Source of the DNA: Daucus carota subsp. sativus
Taxonomy: Eukaryota > Streptophyta > Magnoliopsida > Apiales > Apiaceae
Assembly: GCF_001625215.2 (NCBI RefSeq)
Contig: NC_030389.2
Coordinates: forward strand, 40,847,454-40,911,453
DNA: 64,000 bases
Direction of reading: 5' to 3'
Shown here: positions 42,421-53,172 of the stretch, in pieces
Layout of the letters: each line of letters starts with the position of its first letter
How positions within the stretch are numbered: position 1 is the stretch's first letter
Made by a program: the position numbers and the translations under genes
The notes under the pieces: generated by a model
What the model was told of the DNA's origin: nothing
Databases searched by the model: none
Seen by the model: only the letters and a program-made list of their open reading frames with translations

Positions 42421-45400
42421 TTAGTGGGGAGCCTCCTGCTCACTGTGTTCCCAATATTGCTCCCCACTAATGGGCTCCAAAATGTGATTGTAGACCTGCA
42501 AATATCTTTCTCTAGTATAGCATTCATGAATAAAATCCATGGGGTCCAACTTCTGGAAGTGAATACAAGCCACAGCATGGAAGCAAGGTATTCCAGTGAG
42601 CTGCCACTTCCTGCAGGCACATCTTCTTTGGTTCAAGTCCACCACCACCTCATGTCCTCCAGCTGACATGGTGACATGATATTTATCTCCTCCATTCCAA
42701 ACAGGAACTGCTTTGGATGCTTCTTTAATTGCCCTACATAAAAGGTAATTTTTGGCATTAAACTTCAAATTTTTAAGTCAATTACCACCTACATAAATCC
42801 CAGCAAATAGTACTTACACATTCAGTTTTTTCATTGTCTTTGTGCAGAATTTTGTTTTGACTTTCTCCATTTTAGTCTTCATTTTCTGAATCCTCACCAT
42901 GGCTGTCTTGTGGATATTCTTGAACATGGTTATAATTCCATTATCTCTAAATTTGTTGATGGCATTGTTAAACACCTCACAGTTGTTGTTGACAAAGACA
43001 TCTGATTTGCAAATTTCTCTAAAACCTAACCTAGACCATTGAGACCTAGGCTTGGCAGCCAACCAATCATAAGCTTTTTTATTTAGCTGTGAAAATATAA
43101 AATTTGGAGCATTAACAAATTTGGAGCATTAACAAATTAGGAGCATTTCAACAAAATTAGGAGCATTTAAAAATAGCAATATAATAAAATTAGGAGCATA
43201 CCTTTTTCAAATTCTCCATGTTCAAGTTGAAAAAGTAGTCTGTAGTTGAGCGTGCAGCCATCCACATCTGTCTAGCAACTCCAAGTCCCTTAAACTCCTT
43301 TTTCATGTTGCTGTATAAGTGCATCACACAGAATCTAATTTCAGCTTCTGGGAAATGTGTCTCAAGTGCATTTACCAGGCCCTACAAGTACAGATAGCAG
43401 AAATGAGGATCACATTCAAAATATATGAATAAAAAAGTAAAAGAGGATAAGTATAGAGAATTACCTTCTGCCTATCTGAGATAAATGTGTAAGTCCCACT
43501 GTTTTCTATACTCAAATCTGCCTTTATTAATCCTAAAAACCAGTCCCAGCTGCTGTTGTTCTCAGCTTCCACATGTGCCCAAGCAAGGGGGTACATCCCC
43601 TCATTGGGATCTGTAGCCACTGCAGTCAACAGAATACCCCCAAAAGGGCCTTTTAGATGGCAACCATCTAAGCCAATTAGGGGCCTACAACCTTCAAGAA
43701 ACCCTTCTTTCAGGGGCCCCAACATGACATGGAACCTCTTGAATCTCCTTTCTTCAAGGCCATTACCAGCTGGTTCTGTCATCAACTTGATTGTGGAGGT
43801 TGGCATTACTTTCTTCACTTCATTAGCATACAAGTATAGCCTGCTGAATTCTTCTTCATGCTTTCCTATAATGGTTTCTTTGGCCTTTCTCAAAGCTCTG
43901 TATGCCATTGTCTCAGAGATATTGCACTTGAGATCATTCACCAACTTTGCATGAAATGCCTGCAAAGGCCAGCTAGGGTTCATCCTCACCTCATGCTCAT
44001 ATGACCTGGCCAACCAACTGGAATTGATCTGTTTCTGAACCCATGTAGGGCTACATGTGTGTGTGTTGCATATTGTCTTGATCTGAATATTACTTGATCT
44101 CTGTTGTTTTATGCCATAACACTTCCAGTCACAGCCATCTGAGCATACCCACTTGATTTTGTCAGAATGATTTTTCTTCAATCTTATGCCTCTTTGTTGT
44201 GTAATTGCATGTTGTCTCACTGCTTCCCTAAATACTGCAGCACTGCTAAAAACCATGCCCATCCTGAACTGAGGATTCTCCATATCAATATACTCATTAA
44301 ATTCTGGGAAGGTGGAGTCATCCTCATCACAAGAAGAGACAGCCATCCTCTCAACATTGTTGTCATATGAACTCTCTGAGCTAGAGCTATCATCTTCTTC
44401 CTCTGCTTTTGCTTGATTTTCAACATCTTCTTCCTCATTCTCCATTTCCACTTTTGAAGTCCCACTTTTGCTTGATTTCTCAGTCAACTTAGGCCCCCCC
44501 TTTTTGCTCAAGTTCACTTCTGAATTCTTCTCCTTTTGTAATCTCTGGCTCTTCCTCAAGCCTCCTCCAATGCTCTTCTGGCTACCTGTTCTCTGGCTGC
44601 CCTTGTCTTCATTGCTCTTCTCCCTAATTCTCTGACTCTGTCTCAATTTCACCTCACCACTCTTCTTCTTTTCACTCTGAGTCAACTTCTCTTCACCACC
44701 TTGCTCTGCACCAACATTACCCTCAGAAATCACACTCTTTTGCCTTGTTTTCCTCTTTTCTTCACTCAGTTTACTCTGGCTCACACTCTTCTGACTTGTT
44801 CTCAAAGCCTTCTCTTTTGCCTTGTTCTCAGTGCTCTTCTCTTTTGCCTTTATCTCAGTACTCACAGTCTTCTCCCTAGGTTTTCTTTGACTCTGGCTCA
44901 GTTTGTCTTCAATAGGTTGCTTCTTTTCAATAGGTCTCTGGCTGCTCTTACCTTCACTGGTGTTCCTCTTCACAGTTTTTGGTGTCACATCATTACCTTC
45001 TTCATCAACAACAACTGGTGTTTCTTATGTATTCTTAAAGAGCCCCCTCAACATTGAATACCTACCTCTCTTTCTAGCTCTATATGGTGGATTAGGTGGA
45101 GGCACCCTCCTCTTCTTTTTAGGCTTAGGACAGTCACTCTCACTAGAATCCATGTTGGAACTGTCACCATGGAAACTTTGTTTTTCCTCTTCATCCTCAT
45201 CTGCACCTTCCTCATCCACCTCATTCAGAGCTTCTCCAACTTCAACTCTAATGTCCTCTATCCTCTGTATCCTCTGATCTATAGCCAATTGAGTAAATGA
45301 AATATCCCAATTTTCACCATCTAAACCAGGGCCATTAGGGGTTAAATACAGCCTAACTAATTTGTAATTACTCTCTACCAAGGTTTTAAGTAGGTCAAGG

Positions 45401-45986
45401 TCCCTTTCAGTTTCAATTAGCATGATGTTAGCTGCTGCAAACTCTAATTCATTAAGCAAAAACCAGAGGTCCATACTATCAGTGCTACAACCAACCTCCC
45501 TAACCATAGCTTCAATTTCAAACAAACACAATCCCTCCACAGAACACATGTCAAAATATGCAATATCACCCCCAACATATTCAGAAAATTCAGGGTTAAA
45601 CTGACCACCATAGTGTAGTTTAATCGAAAAGTATGGACTCATATCTGCATACAAAAATTGTTTTTTCAAGCTTTAAACAACAAGGGGACCACACTACTTT
45701 AATTAATCGAACAGATTCACATCAATGGGACCACAAACATATATAAAAACAAAACCCTAGATACCACAAAAAGACAACATGCATGAAACATATCCAACTC
45801 AGTACCACCATATAAACATATAAACACAATTAAAGCAAGCATATGTGAGAGACGAAGATCGTGCTTACCACCATAAGCCGGGATTTCATCACTTCCACCA
45901 GCAAATGCGCCTGAACCAGCATCGTCCATCGCTTTCAGCCCTCCTGCATCATTTACGCCTGAAGTACTCCTTAATCGCCCTCTCAT
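42421..45986 (-). CDS. Mutator-like transposase (MULE), five exons, one internal stop
   Basis: The exon model on the minus strand is 45986-45869, 45644-43465, 43381-43202, 43086-42818 and 42733-42421. All borders are GT-AG and phases agree, giving 1020 codons. Domains: a PB1-like N-terminal domain (FSIKLHYGGQFN...YVGGDIAYFDMC), a long Lys/Ser/Glu-rich linker with QSQR repeats, the MuDR DNA-binding region (FSSAAVFREAVRQHAITQQR), the transposase core (LIGLDGCHLKGPFGGILLTA with the first catalytic Asp, FISDRQKGLVNAL with the second), and a C-terminal SWIM zinc finger (CACRKWQLTGIPCFHAV). One TAA at 45025-45027, in frame within the linker after GLFKNT, is the only interruption I see. It may be a true null or a read error. 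It cuts and pastes the element in the nucleus. Confidence 0.88.
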
Positions 45987-48397
45987 CGTCGTTCGTTATT
46001 GATTTTAGGTTTACGAGATTGTGGTGTGAGTAAGCTTCTACTGGTGTAGTGGTGTGAGGAATACAGAACGGTGTTAAGGGGGGATGAGGGAATTGGAGGG
46101 AATTAGGGATTTTACCGTAAGTTTTTTTAATTTAATTATTAAACAAGAGTTAAAGGGTGAATGGTCATCAATACCCTTAAATTTTAACGTTAACTGGTCA
46201 AAGCCAGTCAATTTTAACAGAAACGGGTGGGGAGGGTTCCAAATGCCGCGCTTTTCAAACGGGAGGGGTGCACGCTGCAATTATACAAAGTATACGCCAT
46301 AAAGTGCTTTTTCGGAAATCCAGGGGGGTGCAAAATGCAATAAACTCTAGTTTTTACTATAATCTAGTACTAGTCACTCATTCTGTCAGATATATAAGTT
46401 TGTAACTTGAGCTATGAACAACATGGAACAACATTCGGAGTTGAGGCATAGTGCATCATCAGTAGCCGTTTCAGTAGACTCTCCGCCCTCCAATGATCAG
46501 ACGTTGCCTAAAGATAATTTGGCAAACGGACCATTTTCTGCGATTTATAAAATGATTCCAGGGGTCATGAATCCAAATTCCAGACGTGTTCGACATTGGA
46601 GTAAATTCATCATCTACTTCTTTTTTTTAGCATTTCTGCTTCAAACTCTTCTCATCTTTCTGTGGCACCTGAAGCAGGATAAAAACTGCATAGCTAATTC
46701 CGGAACTTTGATTGAGGTTTTATTCGATTTTCTGCTACAGTCCTCTAATTTAATTTTCTTGCTGCACATAACTTTCAAATTTAGGGTGGCTTATGTTGAT
46801 CCTAAATCCACTCTGTTAGTTTACCATCCAAAAAAAGTAGCTCTCAATTATCTTTTCGGGTACTTCATTTTTGATTTGCTTTTAGTATTACCGTTTAGTC
46901 TAAGAATTTTCGAACAGATTTTCCAAGGATACTACTCGTCTTCTGGGCCATTCGAGATTTTTTCTTTTTTGCAGTGTCTTACTCTGTTGTGCAGAATTCT
47001 ATCTTTGTTTGCTGACGAGACTTCCAGCGCCTTCTTCTTTGAGTCATGGTCGTCCAAGTTTGTTATCAATCTTCTCTCGTTCTTTCTTTTCAGTCATGTG
47101 GTCGGGTCATTTTGGTATAACTTTGCACTAACTAGAGTAGCCAAATGTCTTTATGAAGCTTGTGGCGAGCCTTGGTGTTTAAGATATATAAATTGTGAGA
47201 ATGAGTATGGGAAAATCATAACCGATCCATCATTGAAAAAGTGGATGAACAACAACAATGCCACGGCTTGTTTTAGAAAAGGCGGTTATGACTATGGTAT
47301 TTATGAGCAAGCTGTTAGTCTGATGACAAAATCTAATTTACCAATGCGATACATATATTCACTATTTTGGGGGTTCCAGCAAACTAGCACTTTGGCTGGA
47401 AATCAAATTCCATCTTTCTTTGTCGTGGAAATCCTCTTCACTATGTTTGTAAGTGCTATGGGTCTTTTGCTGTTCTCTCTTCTCATTGGAAATATGCAGA
47501 GTTTTCTCCAAGCCCGAGGACACAGGAGTTCAGAAAAGTTTGTAAGGGGTTTGGACGTTGAGCAGTGGATGAGCCAGCGGCGCCTGCCAGAGGAACTTAA
47601 AATGAAAATCCGTCAATCAGAACAACATAATTGGGTTGTCACCAGAGGTGTGAATGAATTAGATCTATTAGAGAATCTGCCAGATGACCTTCAAAGAGAT
47701 ATACGTCGACATCTCTTCAAATTTTACAAGAAAATCCCATTATTTTCCCTGATGGATGAGTCCATCTTAGATGCCATCAGAGAAAGAATGGAACAAAAAA
47801 ATTATATCAAAGGAAGCAGAATTTTGGTTCATGGAGGTCTCATTGATAAGATGGTTTTCATTGGTCAGGGGAAGCTTGAGAGTATTGGAGAAGCTGAGCA
47901 TGTAATTCCTTTGTCTGAGGGGGATTTTTGTGGCGAAGAACTTGTTACATTGTGTTTAGAGCATTATATTCTAAACAGAGACAGGGAACAGACTAATTCC
48001 TCAACTTAGAAGGAACAGACTAATTCCAAGGTGGTGACTTAAGGTGGGTTGCTCATGAGACCTGTGGAGCCTCATATGTTCTCCAGCACACAAAGCAAAG
48101 AAGCCGGACCAGGGCTCTCATTTCCTGTCAGCAAGATGATTCTGGAAGGACTACATTCTTTTTCTCTAAATCCATCATGAGGGACCAGGCAACAACAAAT
48201 AATCGACGGAGAACTATGTGCACCAGTCAACCATTCAAGATCAAAAGACATGTTATAATTCTTTGTGAGGAGGACAACAAACCAATGAATCATGAACTCT
48301 GCAAAACTGAAATCAAAGATGCTGCAGAACTTTGAGATCCTCCAAAACTCGGAAAATGCCACAATTTTATTTATAAAAAAAAAAAAAAAAAAAAAAA

Positions 48398-48790
48398 ACG
48401 GGCCGACTACCCGCAGACAAAAAGTTGTATTCTATCACAAAACGGGCTGACTACCCGCAGACAAAAAGTTGAATTCTATCACAACAACGGGCTGACTACC
48501 CGCAGACAAAAGTTGTCTTCTATCACACAATGGGCTGACTACCCGCAGACAAAAAGTTGAATTCTATCACAACAATGGGCCGACTACCCGCAGACAAAAA
48601 GTTGTATTCTATCACAAAACGGGCTGACTACCCGCAGACAAAAAGTTGTATTCTATCACAAAATGGGCTGACTACCGGCAGACAAAAAGTTGAATTATAT
48701 CACAAAAAATGGGCTCATCACCGTAGACAACAAATTATTATTTTATCTCAAAACAGGCTGGCGCAAACAACAATTCGCAATTTTATTAGA
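48398..48790 (+). repeat. Tandem array of 44-47-bp units
   Basis: About seven or eight units with the core gactacccgcagacaaaaag, starting cgggctgactacccgcagac and ending ttctatcac plus a few A; the last ones are decayed. The array follows a 26-bp A tract. It belongs to the LTR fossil. Confidence 0.8.
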
Positions 48791-50447
48791 AAACGGGATC
48801 GCATCCGTCAATTCACTGGGGGACACCAAATTAAATAAGTTCACACGATTTAAGTAATTGTTGGCGGATCTCAACCTGTCAACAATGACTGGGGGCAAAG
48901 GTATAACATAGACAAATAATTCTGGGGCAAAGGTATAACACAGACAAATAATTCCTATTAAATACACGTAATTGCAAAAAATTACACGAGTGGAAGACAA
49001 ATACAATCTAGGGTATGGAAAGTGATGACAACAAACAAAAACATTTATGCAAATGAGACAAAATCTATTCTTCTAAAGACACAACACAACATAACACATG
49101 ATGGAATACATCTTGTTGCATCTGATAACGGGGAACTTCAATCCCAACACAACACACAACGAAATACACCTCGCTACTATTAGATAGTATGGGATCCTCA
49201 ACCCCCATACACAAACATGTCATATAACTGAATACACCCCGTTACCCGGACCCAACACTCACCAAAGTCTAGACATGAATAGAAGGCAAGTACATCAAAA
49301 CATTCCATCAGTATATTATACTCCTCCAACTCACTGAAGTAAGTTAAAGGAGTGGGGGGCAATTATAGTACCCGCCTTCTCCACATCACAATATACTCTT
49401 TATATACATGCCATATCATTTACTTTTACATTATGTACATTTCACAATATGTACTATATAAGAAAGGAGACAGGAGAAAAAACACAATCCATAAGTTGTA
49501 GTACTCGCCTCCACCAGTTTAAATTGTTTATGGATCTTGTACTCAAAATTCAGATCCAAGGCACCAACATTCAAACAGGACTAGATGGTAAAAACGTCCA
49601 AGCACTCCCTCAGAATCTTATACTCCTCTAACTCACTAAAGTAATTCAAAGAAGCAGGGGGGCAATGATAGTACCTGTTATCACAGACATATGCTAATAG
49701 CCATCTAAACAATGGATCACAGGAACCATGCCCATCATAGCGTGTGAGTGCACGTGCCTGCCAACAAGGAAGGGCATGTTATAACAAGTATCAGTGTCTA
49801 ATTTAAACAAACGTGAGTCACTAAACATCAACATACACACCAGTCTGACCAGTCTGGATAAACATAATATTTGTGCTTCACTATTGTAAGAATTACACAG
49901 AATAAAGAAAATTAAGTGGTCGAATCACACATACTCTGTTGACAATATTCATGAGGACTAAAAATAAAATAAAATATTTAACCTCTAAAACACTCACCTC
50001 AATATCTTATGCTCCTACAACTCACTAAAGTAAGCTAAAGGAGTGGGGGCAGTGACAGGGGCCTCCCTAAATATCAGTCAGTCCACCCCGGAGACCAGTA
50101 CCCGTCAACTCCGTCACCCATTCTGCAACCCGCTGTCCGTGACCTTGCAGACATCAGGCCTTGGATGCCCGCCATGCTCTGTTGACAATATCCAAGATGG
50201 CATCGCATTCGTCGAAAGAGTGACTCATGTTATTGATCACAAGGCAAGCGTAGAGGCTATAAAGATGAAGCAGTGTAAGAAGTGAAGAACGAGACCCCCA
50301 CTTAAATAGGCCGGTGAAGAGTTGGTTACAATAAAAAAAGAAAAATATGTAATGAAGTTCAACAGAAAAACTCGGAACTAGTCCACCCCTCACATATATA
50401 CTTCCCCGCGTTAACCAGAAGGCCAACACGAAGAAGCAGGGGGGCAA

Positions 50448-50944
50448 TGATAAGGGACCTCCTAAACAGCGGGTAATCAACACTGAAGACTTGACTTCCC
50501 CGTTGACACCTTTACCCGGAATGTAATCGTTAGCCTCAGGACGGGATCGATCATGTCATATAATCCACCCCGGAGACCAGATTAAACCCGTCAACTCTGT
50601 CACCCATCTGGCGACCCGCTGTCCCAGGCCTTGAAGCGGACATCGAACCCGTCATCTCCTCCCAGCCGGGTGACACGACAGAGATCACGTGATGCCTTGC
50701 GGGAGCCGCGTTCATCCTTGCAGGTATAAATAGGAAAAGCAAGAGAGTGATCTGGTAAGCCTAAATCTCTAGTCTGATTCTCTTCTCTTAGAAAACCAAG
50801 ACTGATTGTCACGCCGGAGGCGCGAATCGGACAACACCACCGATCGAGCGTTGTTTTGCAGGAACACTACCCTAGCAGGTGCACCACATGACGAGAAGAA
50901 GAACAGCAAAGAGACACCCGGGAGTTACAAAAATGGCCTTATCA
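50448..50944 (+). repeat. Single LTR of the fossil element
   Basis: A 497-bp LTR starting TGATAAGG after a polypurine tract and ending CCTTATCA, an exact 8-bp inverted repeat. A TATA box (tataaatagg, 50725-50734) marks its internal promoter. Confidence 0.75.
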
Positions 50945-51299
50945 GGTTGTCACCAGAGGTGTGAATGAATTAGATCTATTAGAGAATCTGCCAGATGACC
51001 TTCAAAGAGATATACGTCGACATCTCTTCAAATTTTACAAGAAAATCCCATTATTTTCCCTGATGGATGAGTCCATCTTAGATGCCATCAGAGAAAGAAT
51101 GGAACAAAAAAATTATATCAAAGGAAGCAGAATTTTGGTTCATGGAGGTCTCATTGATAAGATGGTTTTCATTGGTCAGGGGAAGCTTGAGAGTATTGGA
51201 GAAGCTGAGCATGTAATTCCTTTGTCTGAGGGGGATTTTTGTGGCGAAGAACTTGTTACATTGTGTTTAGAGCATTATATTCTAAACAGAGACAGGGAA
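50945..51299 (+). repeat. Second copy of a 355-bp channel exon segment
   Basis: I compared it base by base with 47634-47988 and found no difference. The copies start at ggttgtcacc and end at gacagggaa, on the two sides of the LTR fossil. Confidence 0.85.
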
Positions 51300-51859
51300 T
51301 TTAAGATTCCTGTACAGAAATTGCTTAGCAAGAGGACAGTACAATGCTTAACAGATGTAGAAGCATTTATACTAAGAGCCGCCGACCTGGAGGAAGTCTT
51401 CAGTGTTTACTCCGAGCTTCTGATAAGAAATCCCCTTGTTCAAGGTGCTATTGAGAAGAAACCTCTTTACCCAAAGACTCTTCCGCGCAGTAGATCAAAT
51501 TAAACTTTTATGGAGATACAAGTAAAAGTTATTGAAGTGAAGGAACAATATGTTATAGTATATCTCCTTATAAGCCTATTAGATACTTTCAGTCTTCACT
51601 TGCAGAGTGTATGTAATGCAAGTGTTTATTTCTAGTATAGTGTTTGGGGAATTGAGGTGATATAGAGAAGAAAACAATGACCTTTTTTAAGTTTATATCA
51701 GATGGTGGTGTATTTTTCCTCAGAAATTGGACATTTTTTTTGGTTGGAAATTAGCGAAAAAACCTACTCTAATAAACACTTTTATCACCTGATTAGCTAA
51801 ATACTTCATGATTATATACGGACTGTAAGAAGCAGGTGGGTTATGTAATATTTCAAGAA

Positions 51860-52075
51860 TTCACCAGCATCTGAAATCTTGAAGGGCCTGAAAAAAATTC
51901 ATCAACCATTTATGGAGCTGACTAAAAAACTACTTAATTACACTTCAGAGGAACAGGCTATCTTGAAGGAACAGACTTTATGACCAATATTGTGGCACCT
52001 CACCCCTGATCTTTAGCCTTCTTTCTAGTGAAATTACTCAAAGTTAATATAATATGATCTTTAGCCATTAAGTTA
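51860..52075 (+). pseudogene. GNAT relic after channel copy F
   Basis: Short stretches match both GNATs: agcatctgaaatcttgaagg (start of the 1-327 gene, reverse sense) and gatctttagccttctttcta with gtgaaattactcaaagttaa (last codons and stop of the 915 gene). The pieces are joined by deletions. Confidence 0.6.
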
Positions 52076-52474
52076 ATACTTAATGGCTGTTTGGATATAG
52101 TATGTTGGAATGTAATACTATCCCGGATATTGTTTCGTACTTGACTTGCAGTTCTGTCTGCAGACTGCTACAACCAGAGAGTTTTTCTTTTGCTAAATTA
52201 CAAGAGATTATTTTACTTCTTCCTTGCTAATTATACCGAAAATTATCATCAACCATTCATGGAGCTGACTAAAAAACTAGTCCCATATATTCATCAAATG
52301 TTATAATGACCAAAAGAAGGGTCATCAAAGAATACATTATACAGAAAGGTGTGGAGATGCTAGACAGATATGCGTCCTGCAACTCCATGTATAAATCGGC
52401 ACAAAAGGAGAATAAATAATAGAAAATATGGCGAATCGCCTCTATATTTTTACTGGAAAGATTGGGTGACTTGA
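52076..52474. other. Intergenic, no gene seen
   Basis: The phrase atggagctgactaaaaaact occurs at about 51913 and 52258, a small local duplication. Nothing else is recognised. Confidence 0.35.
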
Positions 52475-53172
52475 TCATATGGTGAAGGTAGAAGCATATG
52501 ATGCGACAAAAAGAAGAAAGAAGAGCAAAGGTGCCACCAATTTAGTAGAGCTTCCATCTGAGGTACCACTGTCTTTTGATGGTGTGCTGTTGGATCCGGG
52601 GCCTGAAACATCACAAACATTAGTAGTGGACTTGATCATACATTTAAGAAGAGTTAATCAAAAAAAACAAAATCCTGTATATTGTTCTTTGACTAGTATC
52701 GTTTTGTACCTGAAGGCGTTCCTTTAGTTGGAGTGCCACCTGACAATGCGTAAAACTAATTAGGACTTGAGAAAAAAAATAACATTGGAGTTGAAATTTC
52801 TGATATTTGGAATTGTGTTGTTGGAACACAATGTTGCAGGTAAAAGAACTCACCGTCACAGCTACTGAGAGGTGGAGTTTGAACGTTGCAAGCAGCGGGC
52901 AAGGCCTGAGCCTGAGTTTGGTTAACTTGTACACCAAGAGTTGATCCACCACCATTAAGTACTTGACACAAACACTCTGGCTTTGACTTAACAACACTAC
53001 TAAGCTGCGGGCAGCACCCTGAATCTGGTTTGGAGACGTTTCCTCTAATAAAGCTGAGGCAAGGGGACAAGCTGATTAGCGTGTTGGTGCAATCTGTTTG
53101 AGCTGTTGATCCGGTCCAGAGAATAGCCACTACGACCATACTGAGGGCTAAACTGGTTTTCTGAAGCGCCAT
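52475..53172 (-). CDS. GPI-anchored non-specific lipid transfer protein 1
   Basis: Three exons with GT-AG borders and consistent phases: 53172-52854, 52739-52710 and 52602-52475, giving 158 residues. Residues 1-24 are a signal peptide ([20 protein letters not shown]). The eight-cysteine lipid-transfer motif follows: C at TDCTNTL, SPCLSF, SGCCPQL, ECLCQVL, AACNVQ and SSCDG. A Ser/Thr/Gly-rich linker ([20 protein letters not shown]) leads to a GPI-attachment region (SGTSDGSS) and a hydrophobic tail ([20 protein letters not shown]). Such proteins carry waxes or other lipids at the cell surface in cuticle formation or defence. The neighbour at 54285-55308 is a tandem paralogue. The longer unspliced reading of exon 1 ignores a good gtgag donor. 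A TATA-like tttatatagg lies about 100 bp upstream. Confidence 0.9.

Larger units (their letters stand above)
41462..46347. mobile_element. Nearly complete autonomous Mutator-like element with 9-bp target duplication
   Basis: The 4886-bp element has inverted ends: the first about 110 bp on each side (gagtttattgcattttgcac...) are nearly identical in reverse, with weaker similarity beyond. It is flanked by tagttttta at 41453-41461 and 46348-46356. It contains two genes facing each other: a GRF zinc-finger ORF from the left end and a five-exon transposase gene from the right end. The layout resembles maize MuDR (mudrA/mudrB), although the left gene is unrelated to mudrB. The good ends and coding content suggest a young insertion. 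Confidence 0.93.
47989..50944 (+). mobile_element. LTR retroelement fossil, right-hand part with 3' LTR
   Basis: This 2956-bp insert in channel copy F is the non-coding right part of an LTR element, probably Gypsy-type (Tat/Ogre-like, judged from the long repeat-filled 3' region). Parts are a tandem-repeat array (48398-48790), several purine-rich tract-like sites, a polypurine tract (aagaagcaggggggc, 50431-50445) and one LTR (50448-50944) with inverted ends TGATAAGG/CCTTATCA. No 5' LTR or coding region remains, so it is a broken fossil. Its right edge is an exact LTR end and its left edge (47989) is not an element end. The identical flanking exon copies imply a recent rearrangement. Confidence 0.75.
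46414..51503 (+). pseudogene. CNGC20-like channel copy F, split by an insertion
   Basis: The left part (46414-47988) encodes 525 residues of a group IVa channel: start MNNMEQHSELRHSASSVAVS, S1-S6, Cys-rich loop CLYEACGEPWC, pore SLFWGFQQTSTLAGN, C-linker and most of the cyclic-nucleotide-binding domain. It then runs into foreign DNA and stops within a few codons. The right part (50945-51503) repeats the last 355 bp of the left part and continues to the gene's natural end (LPRSRSN). F is the most divergent copy, yet it shares the IQ-less end; in the +1 frame the relic FRAVDQIKLLWRYK is still readable. The two parts together cover the whole gene, so it was intact before the insertion. Confidence 0.85.

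Noticed and set aside
43556-45277. Long plus-strand ORFs (43556-43954, 44701-45057, 44903-45277)
   Set aside because: They are shadows of the transposase gene on the other strand and show no domains.
48398-48790. CRISPR-like array of regular repeats
   Set aside because: The units follow each other without unique spacers, the genome is a plant's, and the array lies in an LTR fossil. It is an ordinary tandem repeat.
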